Of a stretch of DNA of 64,000 nt, positions 46,278 to 55,315 are shown piece by piece. The notes beneath the pieces are model-generated. The model did no database searches. It had not been told where the DNA came from and saw nothing but the letters and a program-made list of their open reading frames with translations. Every line of letters begins with the position of its first letter. Positions within the stretch are counted from its first letter, which is position 1. The stretch covers positions 124,001 through 188,000 of the forward strand of contig CALJHC010000016.1 of assembly GCA_938075415.1 (NCBI GenBank), written 5' to 3'. The stretch comes from an uncultured Rubripirellula sp. GTDB taxonomy: Bacteria > Planctomycetota > Planctomycetia > Pirellulales > Pirellulaceae. Position numbers and translations under genes: made by a program.

Positions 46278-47819
46278 TTGTTTAGTGAGAGCCTTGACGC
46301 ATTATTGAACGTGTCGGTAGACCCCGTAACAGCGGGTTGGCAGCTTCGTGATCTTTCTAGAAAAGCGGCAGGCCACGGACAGGAATTATTAGACCAACTT
46401 GCCAAGAATCAAGATCGCGTTTTGCAAACGGATCCCGCAGTGGTTGGCACCCTCTTGCGGATACTTCACGCGTCTTTGCTAGCCGATGGCTGGGCGCCCA
46501 TTGATGAGGTCAGTCTCGCAACGCTCAATGAGTTGGAACAGCACCTGCCCAAGAATGCATCCAATCGTTTTTTATTACAGCAGCTCTACGCCATACAAGG
46601 CACGGATGCTTCGCTGCAATGTTTAACGAATTCTTTGAGCACCAATCCCCCACAGAAATGGGTGGAAGCTGCTCAAGTACTCAGTCCACTGATGCAACGT
46701 GTAGGGTGGAATGTTGAGTCCTTTTTTCCAGCTGCTCTCGGTTTGTTGCAACACGCAAGTTTGGCGTCTCCAACTCTGGATCTTGCGAATTATTTGATGA
46801 GAGATGAGCGAGTGGAGCAGCACCCCGCTGCGGATCAGGTTGAGATGTTAAGAAATCTTCTCGGGGAGGTGGTTGGCCGATTAGGGCGTTTTGAAGATGA
46901 CCCGCGTTCGTTCGGCACCGAAGTAGAAGTGGTTCAAGCACGCTTGGCCGAGGCGGTGGCTTTGGCGGTGTCGCTTAGCGATGCCGTTGCGCTGATTGGT
47001 GATTTATCATCGATTGGTAAATTACATCAGGCAATGGAACTTCGGCATCGGCGAGTGCAGTGCGAAGCCGCAGGTGCCTTGGCCCATCTTGGTGATCATC
47101 AGGGTAAGGAGAGATTGATTGAGTTGCTCGATGAGCCAGCAGCAAGATTGCGTGCGATTCATTACGCCGATGAACTCGGCTTTGGTGAAGAGTTAGACTC
47201 GAAATATCGCAGCGATGATGCGACCTCCGAGGCCGAGTTGGCTTTGTGGTTGAGTCAGCCTCAGCAGATGGGCGTTCCTCCGACGAACGTCGAGATCTTT
47301 GACAAAAGAAGATGCCTGTGGCCAAGTTACGAGCACCCCGTTGATGTTTCACTGGTGCGGTTTGAATACAATTTTGGCGCGAGATCCTACAGTAATGTGG
47401 GCATTACGGGTCCCTGTACGTTTGCCATCTCAGCGGACGTATCAGACTTGCCAACGGAAGACATTTATTCCATTTATGCTGGGTGGCATGTCGAGCACGA
47501 TGATATTTTCTCGGTTTCTCCGACCGAGTGGAACGACACTCAACGTCGCAGCGTCGATCAGTGGAAGCAACACTTGGATCGAAGCGGTTATGAGGAAATC
47601 AAGCCGTTGCTTTTTTGTGTCTTTCTTGATGAGAAGGCTGCTGTCTATTCTGGCAATCGAGATGAGGTAGCCTGTTTCGTGATTACCGATGGACTCGAGA
47701 CCATTGAGCAAATTGTAGATGGTAAAGACCGACCGTTCGGAGCCGAAGATCTTTTTAACTTGTACAAGGGGCGAAAGATGTTACGCACCTTTAACCCCGA
47801 TCGCGACTTGGCAACATAG
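46278..47819 (+). CDS. HEAT-repeat-like hypothetical protein
   Basis: 513 aa starting at TTG, with no obvious RBS, so the start is uncertain. The first ~320 residues are helical, with HEAT/armadillo-like spacing (QCEAAGALAHLGDHQGKERL, then IELLDEPAARLRAIHYADELG). The last ~190 residues are alpha/beta and not recognised; they contain several Trp and aromatic pairs (IYSIYAGWHVEHDDIF). No signal peptide. It precedes the WXG100-like and FtsK-like genes on the same strand; a 183-bp gap leaves co-transcription unproven. Confidence 0.7.
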   Translation: MFSESLDALLNVSVDPVTAGWQLRDLSRKAAGHGQELLDQLAKNQDRVLQTDPAVVGTLLRILHASLLADGWAPIDEVSLATLNELEQHLPKNASNRFLLQQLYAIQGTDASLQCLTNSLSTNPPQKWVEAAQVLSPLMQRVGWNVESFFPAALGLLQHASLASPTLDLANYLMRDERVEQHPAADQVEMLRNLLGEVVGRLGRFEDDPRSFGTEVEVVQARLAEAVALAVSLSDAVALIGDLSSIGKLHQAMELRHRRVQCEAAGALAHLGDHQGKERLIELLDEPAARLRAIHYADELGFGEELDSKYRSDDATSEAELALWLSQPQQMGVPPTNVEIFDKRRCLWPSYEHPVDVSLVRFEYNFGARSYSNVGITGPCTFAISADVSDLPTEDIYSIYAGWHVEHDDIFSVSPTEWNDTQRRSVDQWKQHLDRSGYEEIKPLLFCVFLDEKAAVYSGNRDEVACFVITDGLETIEQIVDGKDRPFGAEDLFNLYKGRKMLRTFNPDRDLAT

Positions 47820-47990
47820 TTGGGGTGCTGACCGTTGCTTTTCGTCCTGATGAGTCGATGAATACCAAAGACTGATGTTCGGATTCTACTCGGCAAATGG
47901 TAGAGTTTGCTTGACCGTCCGCGGCCGGAATTGCAGGATGGATAAGAAGGAAGCTGGTGAGCAGTATTCGCACGACCGTCACCCCGATCA

Positions 47991-47998
47991 AGGAGAGG
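47991..47998 (+). promoter_or_regulatory. Shine-Dalgarno supporting the 78-aa gene
   Basis: AGGAGAGG lies before ATG 48003, with AGGAG ending 7 bases upstream. This is the best RBS in this region and argues that the small gene is real. Confidence 0.6.
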
Positions 47999-48002
47999 CT
48001 TG

Positions 48003-48239
48003 ATGAGTTTTTCAAAAGCAGTTCTTCAAAATGGCGAAAGTCGATTGCAACGCGAATTTTCTGATTTCGCAGTGCTTTGGCGTGAGGTTCGAGACCATTG
48101 GAAAGATGAGCGACGCAATCAATTTGAGAATCGCCATTTGAAAACATTGGGGCCAAGCTTAGAGAGATTCTCTACTTCACTACGAGACTTGTCAGAGTCC
48201 ATTGCCCAAGCCACGAATGATCTGAGAGACGACCATTAA
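48003..48239 (+). CDS. WXG100-like small helical protein
   Basis: 78 aa, all helical by inspection. A first helix (~12-31) ends in DHWKDERRNQFENRHLKTLG: W33-x-D35 in the place of the WXG turn, F41 and a following LxxLxxxLxxL helix (~48-75). This W-x-D...F...hL.pL pattern is what I expect of WXG100/ESAT-6-like proteins outside Actinobacteria and Bacillota. The first helix is shorter than usual. It sits 132 bp before an FtsK/EccC-like gene, the normal gene pairing for type VII-type secretion. Alternative: a generic coiled-coil protein. Confidence 0.65.
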   Translation: MSFSKAVLQNGESRLQREFSDFAVLWREVRDHWKDERRNQFENRHLKTLGPSLERFSTSLRDLSESIAQATNDLRDDH

Positions 48240-48371
48240 CTTGCCACAAAAATGCTCTGTTGGGTCCGGTCCTTTGCGTCTGATGCCTTGTTGGTGATAC
48301 CAACTCGGCGAATCTAAAACGATTTTTTGTTCTTGGAGGTGATCGGCAAATAATTTGTCGACGTAGTAAAG

Positions 48372-51300
48372 ATGAAGGATTCCATCGTTCGCCCTGTTGG
48401 TATGTTTAGTCCCAGAAGGCAGAGGCGGTTACTGGACGGATTAACCAACCGTTTTGACAACTGTCGCGAACAATTGTCTCGGATAAGCCAAGAGCATCAA
48501 GCCGAGAAACGGCAACAGCAGCAATCTCTTCAACTGGAGCGTGGCGGAAAGGCAAGTGAGTGTTCGACCCAGCGTAAGAGTATGTTGGCAGATTGGGATC
48601 GAGAAGAAGAGAAGCTGATTGCAGATTATGAATCAACAGTGATTGACCATCGAACCAAGCTAAGTCGACTTTCAGCGCATTACCGCCGAAAAATTGGCGA
48701 GCAAGAGAGTCTCGTTGAAGAGAAAGCGAATTCACGGATCAAGCAGGTTCAGCAGGAATGTTATCGGGAAAAAAACCGTGTTACCGTTGAACAGAAGAAA
48801 AGTATTCATGGAATTGATGCAAGGCAAAAACAATTTCATGAAACCCTGCGACTCACTCGTGATGTAGTTCTCAGGCGACTTGATGGTCTGCCTGAGGTAG
48901 CTACGTCAGTCAACGAAAACATGACTGGCCAAGCGGGAGAGACACTCGACGAAGAGGCAAGACTTCTTCAATGCGAAAAACAGCTGAGTTCTCTTCGAGT
49001 CGCTTTGAAAACCACGAAAAGTGCAAAAGTTGTCGATTCTTGGGCGCTGCCGATTACCGGTTTTCTAGTCGCCTGTGCGTGGATTGCAGTCGCTACACAA
49101 TGGATTCCCGCGCCCGACAGTTTGCCTAGTTTGGTTTGGATTGGTGGCGGTGTGGTGGTTGCCGGTGTGTTTTCCTTCGTGGTGTACCTCCTCTTAATGG
49201 TCCCATTGAAGCGTCATACGACCGTCATTTTTACGGAGATTGAAAATTGTGCTTTTACGTTTGATGTGAGTGTCAAGAAACAGCGACAAGTAATTTCGAA
49301 AAAGGCGGTACAGTTACACGACAGTCTTGAAAGTATCCGAGATGAGGAGATTGAGAAGGTAGAGCAATGGCAACAACAACAAAAAAAATCAATTTCCCAA
49401 GCGTTGCAAAGCGAGCAACTCTCTATTCAAGAAGACTTGGAGAATAGGTTAAAGCAATTAGATGTACAGTTCTCCGAGTCTTACCGGGTGATGGGAACAG
49501 GTATGCGGCAGCAAGCCGATGGTTTGGCAAACCAAATTAAACAAGAATTGGTAGCTGTGGATCAGATCATTCATGCTAAGCAGCAAGAACTGGAGTCGAA
49601 TTACGATGCAGCAATCTATCGATTAAATCAGCGTCTAGGCGAGGGGATTGATCACGCAGTGAGACGCATGCATCAGACAAATCAGGATGTCCGTCAACGA
49701 TTTCCTGAGTGGGATAACCTCGAATTGAATTTAGCGCAAACAGCTGATCGTTTAGATTTTTTGCCGGTTGGGACAGTGCGAATTGGTGATTGGCTTCGAT
49801 CCCTTCCTTTGAGGGCGATGCAGGAATCCGTAGCGGGTGGTTCGAGTCAGTCAAATGTCTTGAATGACGATCAATTCTGGAAAGAATTAGGTCTTCCCGA
49901 GGAATTCTCGATTGTGCTGCATCGTCGTTTGCATTCCGGTTTGCTGATTTCTGCTTCCGGAAAACAAATGCAAAAGGCGATTGATCTGGCCCATCAAGTA
50001 CTTTGGAGACTGCTCACCGGTGTCTTGCCGCCCCGTTCCAAGTTGCTGCTGATTGATCCAATGGGTCGAGGGCAAAACTTCACGAATTTCATGGCTTTAT
50101 CGGATCATGATCCGCACTTAGTTGGACATCGTGTTTGGACCAATGACGAAAATATCGAATCACGATTGGCGGAGGTTGCGCAGCACGCTGAAGATGTGTT
50201 GCAATCCAGTCTGCGTGACCGCTTCTCCCGAATTGAGGATTACAATCTAGTTGCCGGTTCGCTCGCAGTGCCCTATCAAGCTGTCGCGGCGGTTGGCTTT
50301 CCTGATGGACTTAGTCGGGCATCCCATCGACATTTGAACGCATTGATAGAAAGTGGTATTCGGTGTGGCACGTTTGTGGTGATGGTTACTGATGCTGACA
50401 AGGCGTGGCCGGCAGATATGCCGAAGCCAAAAAGCCAAAATATCCTGAGTCTCGAGATTGATGATCAAGGTTCTTGGAGAGTGAGTTCGGATGGGCTGAA
50501 TAACTTAACGTTTGTGCCGGAGAAGCCTCCGTCAGCTTCCCATCGTGAGCAGCTCGTTGAAATTATCGGATCCGCTGCCATCAATGCGGCACGTGTGGAA
50601 GTGCCTTTACGCGATGTGATCGACAGTGATGCTGAAGCATTGGGCAACTCGGACGACGGACTGGAAATACAAATCGGAACCCAAGGAGCGGGTCGACCGT
50701 TATCATTGAGGCTCGGAGAGGGAGTTAAGCAACACACGCTGATTGCCGGGAAAACGGGATCAGGTAAAAGTACTCTCTTGCACGCCATCATTACATCGGG
50801 TGCAGCGCATTACCGACCGGATCAATTGCTGTTTTACCTTCTCGATTTCAAGAAGGGGGTCGAATTCAAGCCTTACGCGGATCGTAACTTCCCGCATGCG
50901 CGAGTGATTGGAATTGAGAGTGAACGTGAATTTGGGCGCAGTGTTTTGCAAAGGTTGGATCAGGAACTTCAAGAGCGTGGTGAGAAGTTTCGAGAAGCTG
51001 GAGTGCAGAAATTAGGTCAATATCGTGCGATCACTGGCGAAACTCTGCCGCGTCTCGTGATGATAGTTGACGAATTCCAGGAATTGTTCGTGCGAGATGA
51101 TCGATTGGCGAGTGAATGCACGATGCTGCTCGATCGGATCATTCGCCAAGGGCGCTCTTTTGGGTTGCACGTCATCCTTAGTAGCCAATCACTTGCGGGC
51201 GCTTATTCGTTACCTCGATCGACCCTTGGCCAAATGGCCATCCGTATTGCGATGCAATGCAGTGAATCGGATGCTGCATTGATTTTGTCGGATGATAATA

Positions 51301-52292
51301 CCGCGGCGCGTCTTATCCAACGTCCGGGCGAAGCAATTTACAATGATGCCGGTGGTTTGATCGAAGGTAACCAGCCATTTCAAGTAGCGTGGTTGTCTAG
51401 AGATGAGCACGACCAGTGGCTTCAGAAATTGTCTTCCCGAGACAGTGGATTTGAAGATCAACTTACCCCGAAAGTCGTGTTTGACGGTAACCGCCCTTGT
51501 CGTTGGACAGTCGGGTTGGCAAATCAGGCGATCGAAGCTCATTCTGACCATGTCGTGGTTGGTTTGCTTGGAGAGGCAATTGAAATCGGACCACCGGTCA
51601 CCGTTTGCTTTACACCCGATCCTGGAAAGAATGTGCTGGTGGTGGGCGCGGAGAGATCAAGGTCTGCCGTGGTCATTACCGTGCTCATTTCGATACTCAA
51701 GTCACATCCAAGTGCTGATATTCTATTTTTTGACGGCAGCCGAAAAAATGATTCGGAAACGACAGGAGCTTGGCTGGAGCATCCTCAGGTTAATGTTCGG
51801 AAAATCAAGGCTAGGGATTGCGATGTTGAGATCCTGCGCATTGAAGAAATTGTGAAAACGCGCTCTAGTTCCGATCAAGATCATCCGCCAATGTTTATCT
51901 TTGTTGATTCCCTTGAGCGGTTCCGAGAGTTGCGGCAGGAGGAAGCATTTCGTTTCAATTTAGATGGCGATTCTGGTGTTCAGCAGACAAGTGTGGCATT
52001 TCAAAACGTCTTGAGAGACGGCCCCTCGGTAAGCGTGTTTGTCGTCCTTTCCTGTTCCTCAGTGGAGACGTTATCGAGATGGTTGCCTAGAGCATCGCAG
52101 CGAGATTTGGAACTGAGAGTGCTGGGTAAAATGAACCCAGCGGATTCAGGTTTTCTGATGGATTCTGTAGACGCCGCGCAGTTGTCGACCGCGTCATTGC
52201 TTCTCTACGACGACGCCAACGGTAGCGTCAAAAAGTTTAGGCAATGCGCCCGTCCTGATTTAGAAGAGGTTCTGGGATGGGTTGTTGATTAA
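48372..52292 (+). CDS. FtsK/SpoIIIE (EccC-like) membrane ATPase with three ATPase modules
   Basis: 1306 aa. Residues ~15-200 are an Arg/Gln/Glu-rich coiled coil. Two membrane helices at ~226-243 and ~255-280 follow, then a second coiled coil (~290-450). Three FtsK-like modules come next. Module 1 (~520-680) keeps the fold (LLLIDPMGRGQNF, ESGIRCGTFVVMVTD) without a P-loop. Module 2 (~755-1015) is intact: GKTGSGKS at 793-800, VDEF with Asp900-Glu901, and GRSFGLHVILSSQS. Module 3 (~1080-1300) has VVGAERSRSA in place of Walker A. This triple layout with only one working site recalls EccC/EssC of type VII secretion rather than the DNA pump FtsK, which has four TM and one motor. Its stop overlaps that of the convergent regulator gene. 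Confidence 0.9.
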   Translation: MKDSIVRPVGMFSPRRQRRLLDGLTNRFDNCREQLSRISQEHQAEKRQQQQSLQLERGGKASECSTQRKSMLADWDREEEKLIADYESTVIDHRTKLSRLSAHYRRKIGEQESLVEEKANSRIKQVQQECYREKNRVTVEQKKSIHGIDARQKQFHETLRLTRDVVLRRLDGLPEVATSVNENMTGQAGETLDEEARLLQCEKQLSSLRVALKTTKSAKVVDSWALPITGFLVACAWIAVATQWIPAPDSLPSLVWIGGGVVVAGVFSFVVYLLLMVPLKRHTTVIFTEIENCAFTFDVSVKKQRQVISKKAVQLHDSLESIRDEEIEKVEQWQQQQKKSISQALQSEQLSIQEDLENRLKQLDVQFSESYRVMGTGMRQQADGLANQIKQELVAVDQIIHAKQQELESNYDAAIYRLNQRLGEGIDHAVRRMHQTNQDVRQRFPEWDNLELNLAQTADRLDFLPVGTVRIGDWLRSLPLRAMQESVAGGSSQSNVLNDDQFWKELGLPEEFSIVLHRRLHSGLLISASGKQMQKAIDLAHQVLWRLLTGVLPPRSKLLLIDPMGRGQNFTNFMALSDHDPHLVGHRVWTNDENIESRLAEVAQHAEDVLQSSLRDRFSRIEDYNLVAGSLAVPYQAVAAVGFPDGLSRASHRHLNALIESGIRCGTFVVMVTDADKAWPADMPKPKSQNILSLEIDDQGSWRVSSDGLNNLTFVPEKPPSASHREQLVEIIGSAAINAARVEVPLRDVIDSDAEALGNSDDGLEIQIGTQGAGRPLSLRLGEGVKQHTLIAGKTGSGKSTLLHAIITSGAAHYRPDQLLFYLLDFKKGVEFKPYADRNFPHARVIGIESEREFGRSVLQRLDQELQERGEKFREAGVQKLGQYRAITGETLPRLVMIVDEFQELFVRDDRLASECTMLLDRIIRQGRSFGLHVILSSQSLAGAYSLPRSTLGQMAIRIAMQCSESDAALILSDDNTAARLIQRPGEAIYNDAGGLIEGNQPFQVAWLSRDEHDQWLQKLSSRDSGFEDQLTPKVVFDGNRPCRWTVGLANQAIEAHSDHVVVGLLGEAIEIGPPVTVCFTPDPGKNVLVVGAERSRSAVVITVLISILKSHPSADILFFDGSRKNDSETTGAWLEHPQVNVRKIKARDCDVEILRIEEIVKTRSSSDQDHPPMFIFVDSLERFRELRQEEAFRFNLDGDSGVQQTSVAFQNVLRDGPSVSVFVVLSCSSVETLSRWLPRASQRDLELRVLGKMNPADSGFLMDSVDAAQLSTASLLLYDDANGSVKKFRQCARPDLEEVLGWVVD

Positions 52293-53677
52293 TTGGGAGC
52301 CAAGGTCTCCGATGATTCAATCGATTTAAGTCTTCGGTAGAGGGTCTTACGGTCAAGTCCGAGAATTTTTGCCGCAATCGTTCGGTTGTTTTTCACCACT
52401 TTCAGTACGTGTTGAATGTATTGGTTTTCAATGTCTGATAAGGGAACTAGTTCTCCGGGGTCTTGACCCCCGATATAGAGGTTATCCCCTTTGTGCTCGA
52501 TAATTTTACGCGGTAAATCTTCGAGGGTGATGGTGTCATATCGCGTCAGCGTGACCGCACGCTCGATGACATTTCGAAGCTCACGAACGTTTCCGGGCCA
52601 GGAGTAGGTCATCAGTTTTTCGGCCGCGGGATTAGCGATGCTGAAGGTTGGTTTGCCATTTTTCTCGGAGAACTGTTTCAAGAATTCATGAGCGAGAAGA
52701 AGGATGTCAGAACCTCTTGATCGAAGTGTTGGTGCGTACAACTGAATCACATTGATACGGTAAAACAGATCTTCCCGAAAAGTTCCACTTTCAACTGCTG
52801 ATTCAAGATCGCGGTGCGTGGCGGTAAGAAGACGTACGTTGAATGGTATTTCTTGATCACCCCCTACCGGGCGAACGCGACTTTCTTCCAAAGCTCGCAA
52901 AAGTTTGACCTGCATGGCGTTTGGCATCTCCCCTATCTCATCGAGAAACAGCGTTCCCCCTTGAGATTCCAGAAACAGGCCTTTTCTGTTTTCGCTCGCG
53001 TTGGTGAAAGATCCTTTGACATGGCCAAAAAGTTCACTTTCAAGAAGTGACTCGGATAAAGCTCCACAATTGATGGCGACGAACGGCTGATTTACTCTTG
53101 AGCTGTTTTGATGGATGGATTTTGCGATCAGTTCTTTTCCGGTACCGCTTTCACCGGTGATCAAAATTGAAGCGTCGGTGCGGGAAACTTTTTCGATGGT
53201 TTTGCGCAGTCGCCGCATCGTTTCGCTTTGCCCGACCAGGCTCCCGAATCTACCTTGTTGGGTATCCTGTTGTTCGAGCATTTTAATCTGACGAGTAAGA
53301 TCGCGATGTCGCGCCGCACGCTGCACAGTTAGTGTCAGTAGTTCTAGTTCAAAGGGTTTTGTTACAAAGTCGTAAGCACCGCTTCGAATCGCTTCGACAG
53401 CGGTTTCCAGAGTGCCAAAAGCGGTCATTACAATCACGGGGACATCGGGCCGTAGTTGATGAATCTGGTTGCAAAGATCTAGGCCGCTTTTTCCGGGCAT
53501 TTTGATATCAGTGAGAACTACATCAAAATCTTGAGAGTTCATTGCCTTCAAGGCATCTTCTGCATTGCCACACCAGTGACACCGGCAATCGTGCATCGAT
53601 AGGGCCGTTTCAATGAGTTCGCACATTGCGACTTCATCATCAACGATGAGAATGCTCTTGTCTTTTAAGCTTGGCAT
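52289..53677 (-). CDS. NtrC-family sigma-54-dependent response regulator
   Basis: 462 aa from ATG 53677, one base after the kinase stop; an in-frame ATG at 53698 would overlap it. Receiver domain: DDE near 13, phospho-acceptor Asp57 in VVLTDIKMPG, and VTKPFE. AAA+ domain: Walker A GESGTGKE, Walker B GGTLFLDEIGEMP, plus an R-finger area. The sigma-54 contact loop reads GSFTNA where GAFTGA is usual; Thr is kept. The C-terminal Fis-type HTH is IAAKILGLDRKTLYRRL. It activates sigma-54 promoters upon phosphorylation by the adjacent kinase. Targets are unknown. Confidence 0.93.
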   Translation of the reverse strand: MPSLKDKSILIVDDEVAMCELIETALSMHDCRCHWCGNAEDALKAMNSQDFDVVLTDIKMPGKSGLDLCNQIHQLRPDVPVIVMTAFGTLETAVEAIRSGAYDFVTKPFELELLTLTVQRAARHRDLTRQIKMLEQQDTQQGRFGSLVGQSETMRRLRKTIEKVSRTDASILITGESGTGKELIAKSIHQNSSRVNQPFVAINCGALSESLLESELFGHVKGSFTNASENRKGLFLESQGGTLFLDEIGEMPNAMQVKLLRALEESRVRPVGGDQEIPFNVRLLTATHRDLESAVESGTFREDLFYRINVIQLYAPTLRSRGSDILLLAHEFLKQFSEKNGKPTFSIANPAAEKLMTYSWPGNVRELRNVIERAVTLTRYDTITLEDLPRKIIEHKGDNLYIGGQDPGELVPLSDIENQYIQHVLKVVKNNRTIAAKILGLDRKTLYRRLKSIESSETLAPN

Positions 53678-53678
53678 A

Positions 53679-55145
53679 TTACTGAGCGTTTTCTTCATGT
53701 AACGGCAGGAAAACTCGGAACACACTTCCCTTCCCCACGATGCTTTTCACTTCAATCCATCCATCGTGTTCTTTTACGATAGCGTGGGCAATTGAAAGTC
53801 CTAGCCCTGTTCCTTCACCCACATCCTTTGTGGTGTAGAACGGCTCAAACACATGTCCTATTTCACTCTGGCGGATGCCCTGTCCGTTGTCGACAACTTC
53901 GATCGTGCAGTACTTTGGTGTTTGGTTTTGATCATCGAGAGAAACTTTAGCTACATCAAGATTCAAAGATACTGCACCATCCGTTTTGATGCTGTGGATC
54001 GCGTTGATCATTAGATTGGTCAACACCTGTTCAAGTTGCCCGGTGTCAATGTCTGCATCAATCAATTGAGTTGGTACCTGGGTTTGTAAGCTGACGTTCA
54101 GGTTATCCGCCAATGGTTTCATGCGTTCGAGTGTATGCTGGATTAAATCATTGAGACATGTTTTGGTACGGTTAGGTGTGCGTGGCCGAGAAAAGTCGAG
54201 AAGACTACGCACAATTTTGGTAATGCGTTGGGATTCCGTTTGAATTGCCTTTGCACTGTCTTGAACACCGTCTGCGGATAGTCCTCCGCCGGCGATTAAT
54301 TCTGCACGACCTGCAACAACGTTTAACGGGGTTCCGATTTCGTGGGCGAAACCAGCCGCCATCTGCCCAACACTAGTTAAGCGATCCGAGTGACGAAGCT
54401 GTTCAACGGCCTCCAAACGCGAAGCGGTTTCCAACGCAATTGCGTCTCGCTGTTTTGTTAGTTGATCACACATTTCGTTGATTGACCGTGCAAGGTTTTG
54501 CAGCTCATCATTTGATTCGAGTTCCAACGGTTGTGTGAAATCACCCTGACCGATACGACGGACTTTATCCGTCAGCTTTTGTAGGGGTTCGCCAACCATA
54601 CGAAAACCACCGATCACGATAATCATTCCTGACAAGAAGGTCACACCGATGAAAGCCACTAACGAGGAGATGATGGATCGACGAACACGATGGTCAGCTT
54701 CTAAATCCGGATCAGAAACTTCAATCCGACGATCTGCATGACCGTCCTCGTCGACCGACGGCATCGGCACATAGGTGTAGAACCTTTGTTGTCCGGTTTC
54801 GTCGGGTAGGGAAATGGTGGTAATTTCCTCTCGGGTCATTACCATCTCCGTCGGCACCGATGGGCGAAGTTGATCGTTTGCTGTTCCAAATTGAACAATG
54901 CGGATTTGCGATGAATAGAAACGCACGGAGGGATTCGGCTCGCCAATTCCGTGTGTCGGCGAATTCACGCGATCGGTCCGCAGGTTTGGATCTGATTGAA
55001 CCGCTTCGGCGAGAGCTTTAGCGCGTTGTTGGTGTTGTGCAATCGCCAGTTGTCGATCTAGTTGGATCGTCAAATATGCGAAGATCCCGACAATCAAGAG
55101 GATGCCGGCGAGGAAAAGTAAAATGAGTTTGGCTGCGAGTCGCAT
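53679..55145 (-). CDS. Sensor histidine kinase (HAMP, HisKA, HATPase)
   Basis: 488 aa. TM1 at ~7-28, periplasmic sensing domain to ~165, TM2 ~167-188, HAMP ~190-245, then HisKA with the phospho-His in MAAGFAHEIGTPLN. HATPase motifs: N box NLMINAIHSIK, G1 VVDNGQGI, G2 GTGLGLSIAHAIV. The periplasmic domain has no recognisable fold. It ends one base before the response regulator, so the pair is a two-component system in one transcript. Confidence 0.94.
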   Translation of the reverse strand: MRLAAKLILLFLAGILLIVGIFAYLTIQLDRQLAIAQHQQRAKALAEAVQSDPNLRTDRVNSPTHGIGEPNPSVRFYSSQIRIVQFGTANDQLRPSVPTEMVMTREEITTISLPDETGQQRFYTYVPMPSVDEDGHADRRIEVSDPDLEADHRVRRSIISSLVAFIGVTFLSGMIIVIGGFRMVGEPLQKLTDKVRRIGQGDFTQPLELESNDELQNLARSINEMCDQLTKQRDAIALETASRLEAVEQLRHSDRLTSVGQMAAGFAHEIGTPLNVVAGRAELIAGGGLSADGVQDSAKAIQTESQRITKIVRSLLDFSRPRTPNRTKTCLNDLIQHTLERMKPLADNLNVSLQTQVPTQLIDADIDTGQLEQVLTNLMINAIHSIKTDGAVSLNLDVAKVSLDDQNQTPKYCTIEVVDNGQGIRQSEIGHVFEPFYTTKDVGEGTGLGLSIAHAIVKEHDGWIEVKSIVGKGSVFRVFLPLHEENAQ

Positions 55146-55250
55146 GTTGAATCAACGAAGCATGGATACAGGGTCGTCCGTTTAATTTATCGGCGGAGAC
55201 ACTCTATCGCATACTCCGTTGGCTAAAAATATCCAACTGTCCCAATAAAG

Positions 55251-55267
55251 TCGCCATCAGATGGCGA
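55251..55267 (-). terminator. Small 7-bp hairpin between htrA and the kinase
   Basis: TCGCCAT-CAG-ATGGCGA is a perfect 7-bp stem with a 3-base loop, about 50 bp after the HtrA stop on the minus strand. Only a weak T-stretch (CTTTATT) follows, so it may be an attenuator or a weak terminator. Confidence 0.35.
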
Positions 55268-55315
55268 GGGAACCAGAAAAATCAACTACTGGGTCCAAAC
55301 TGGGAAATGTCAGTG

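Noticed and set aside
46445-46465. TTGGCACCCTCTTGC, a sigma-54 promoter look-alike
   Set aside because: The spacing between GG and GC is one base short and the site is inside the HEAT-like gene.
47875-48003. 42-codon plus-strand ORF whose stop (TGA) overlaps the ATG of the WXG100-like gene
   Set aside because: It could be a leader peptide, but composition (MFGFYSANGRVCLTVRGR) is not convincing and no RBS precedes its first ATG.
47791-48156. Minus-strand 121-codon ORF opposite the WXG100-like gene
   Set aside because: It overlaps the HEAT-like gene end and the small plus-strand gene, lacks an RBS and has no protein-like pattern. The plus-strand gene has AGGAGAGG and is preferred.
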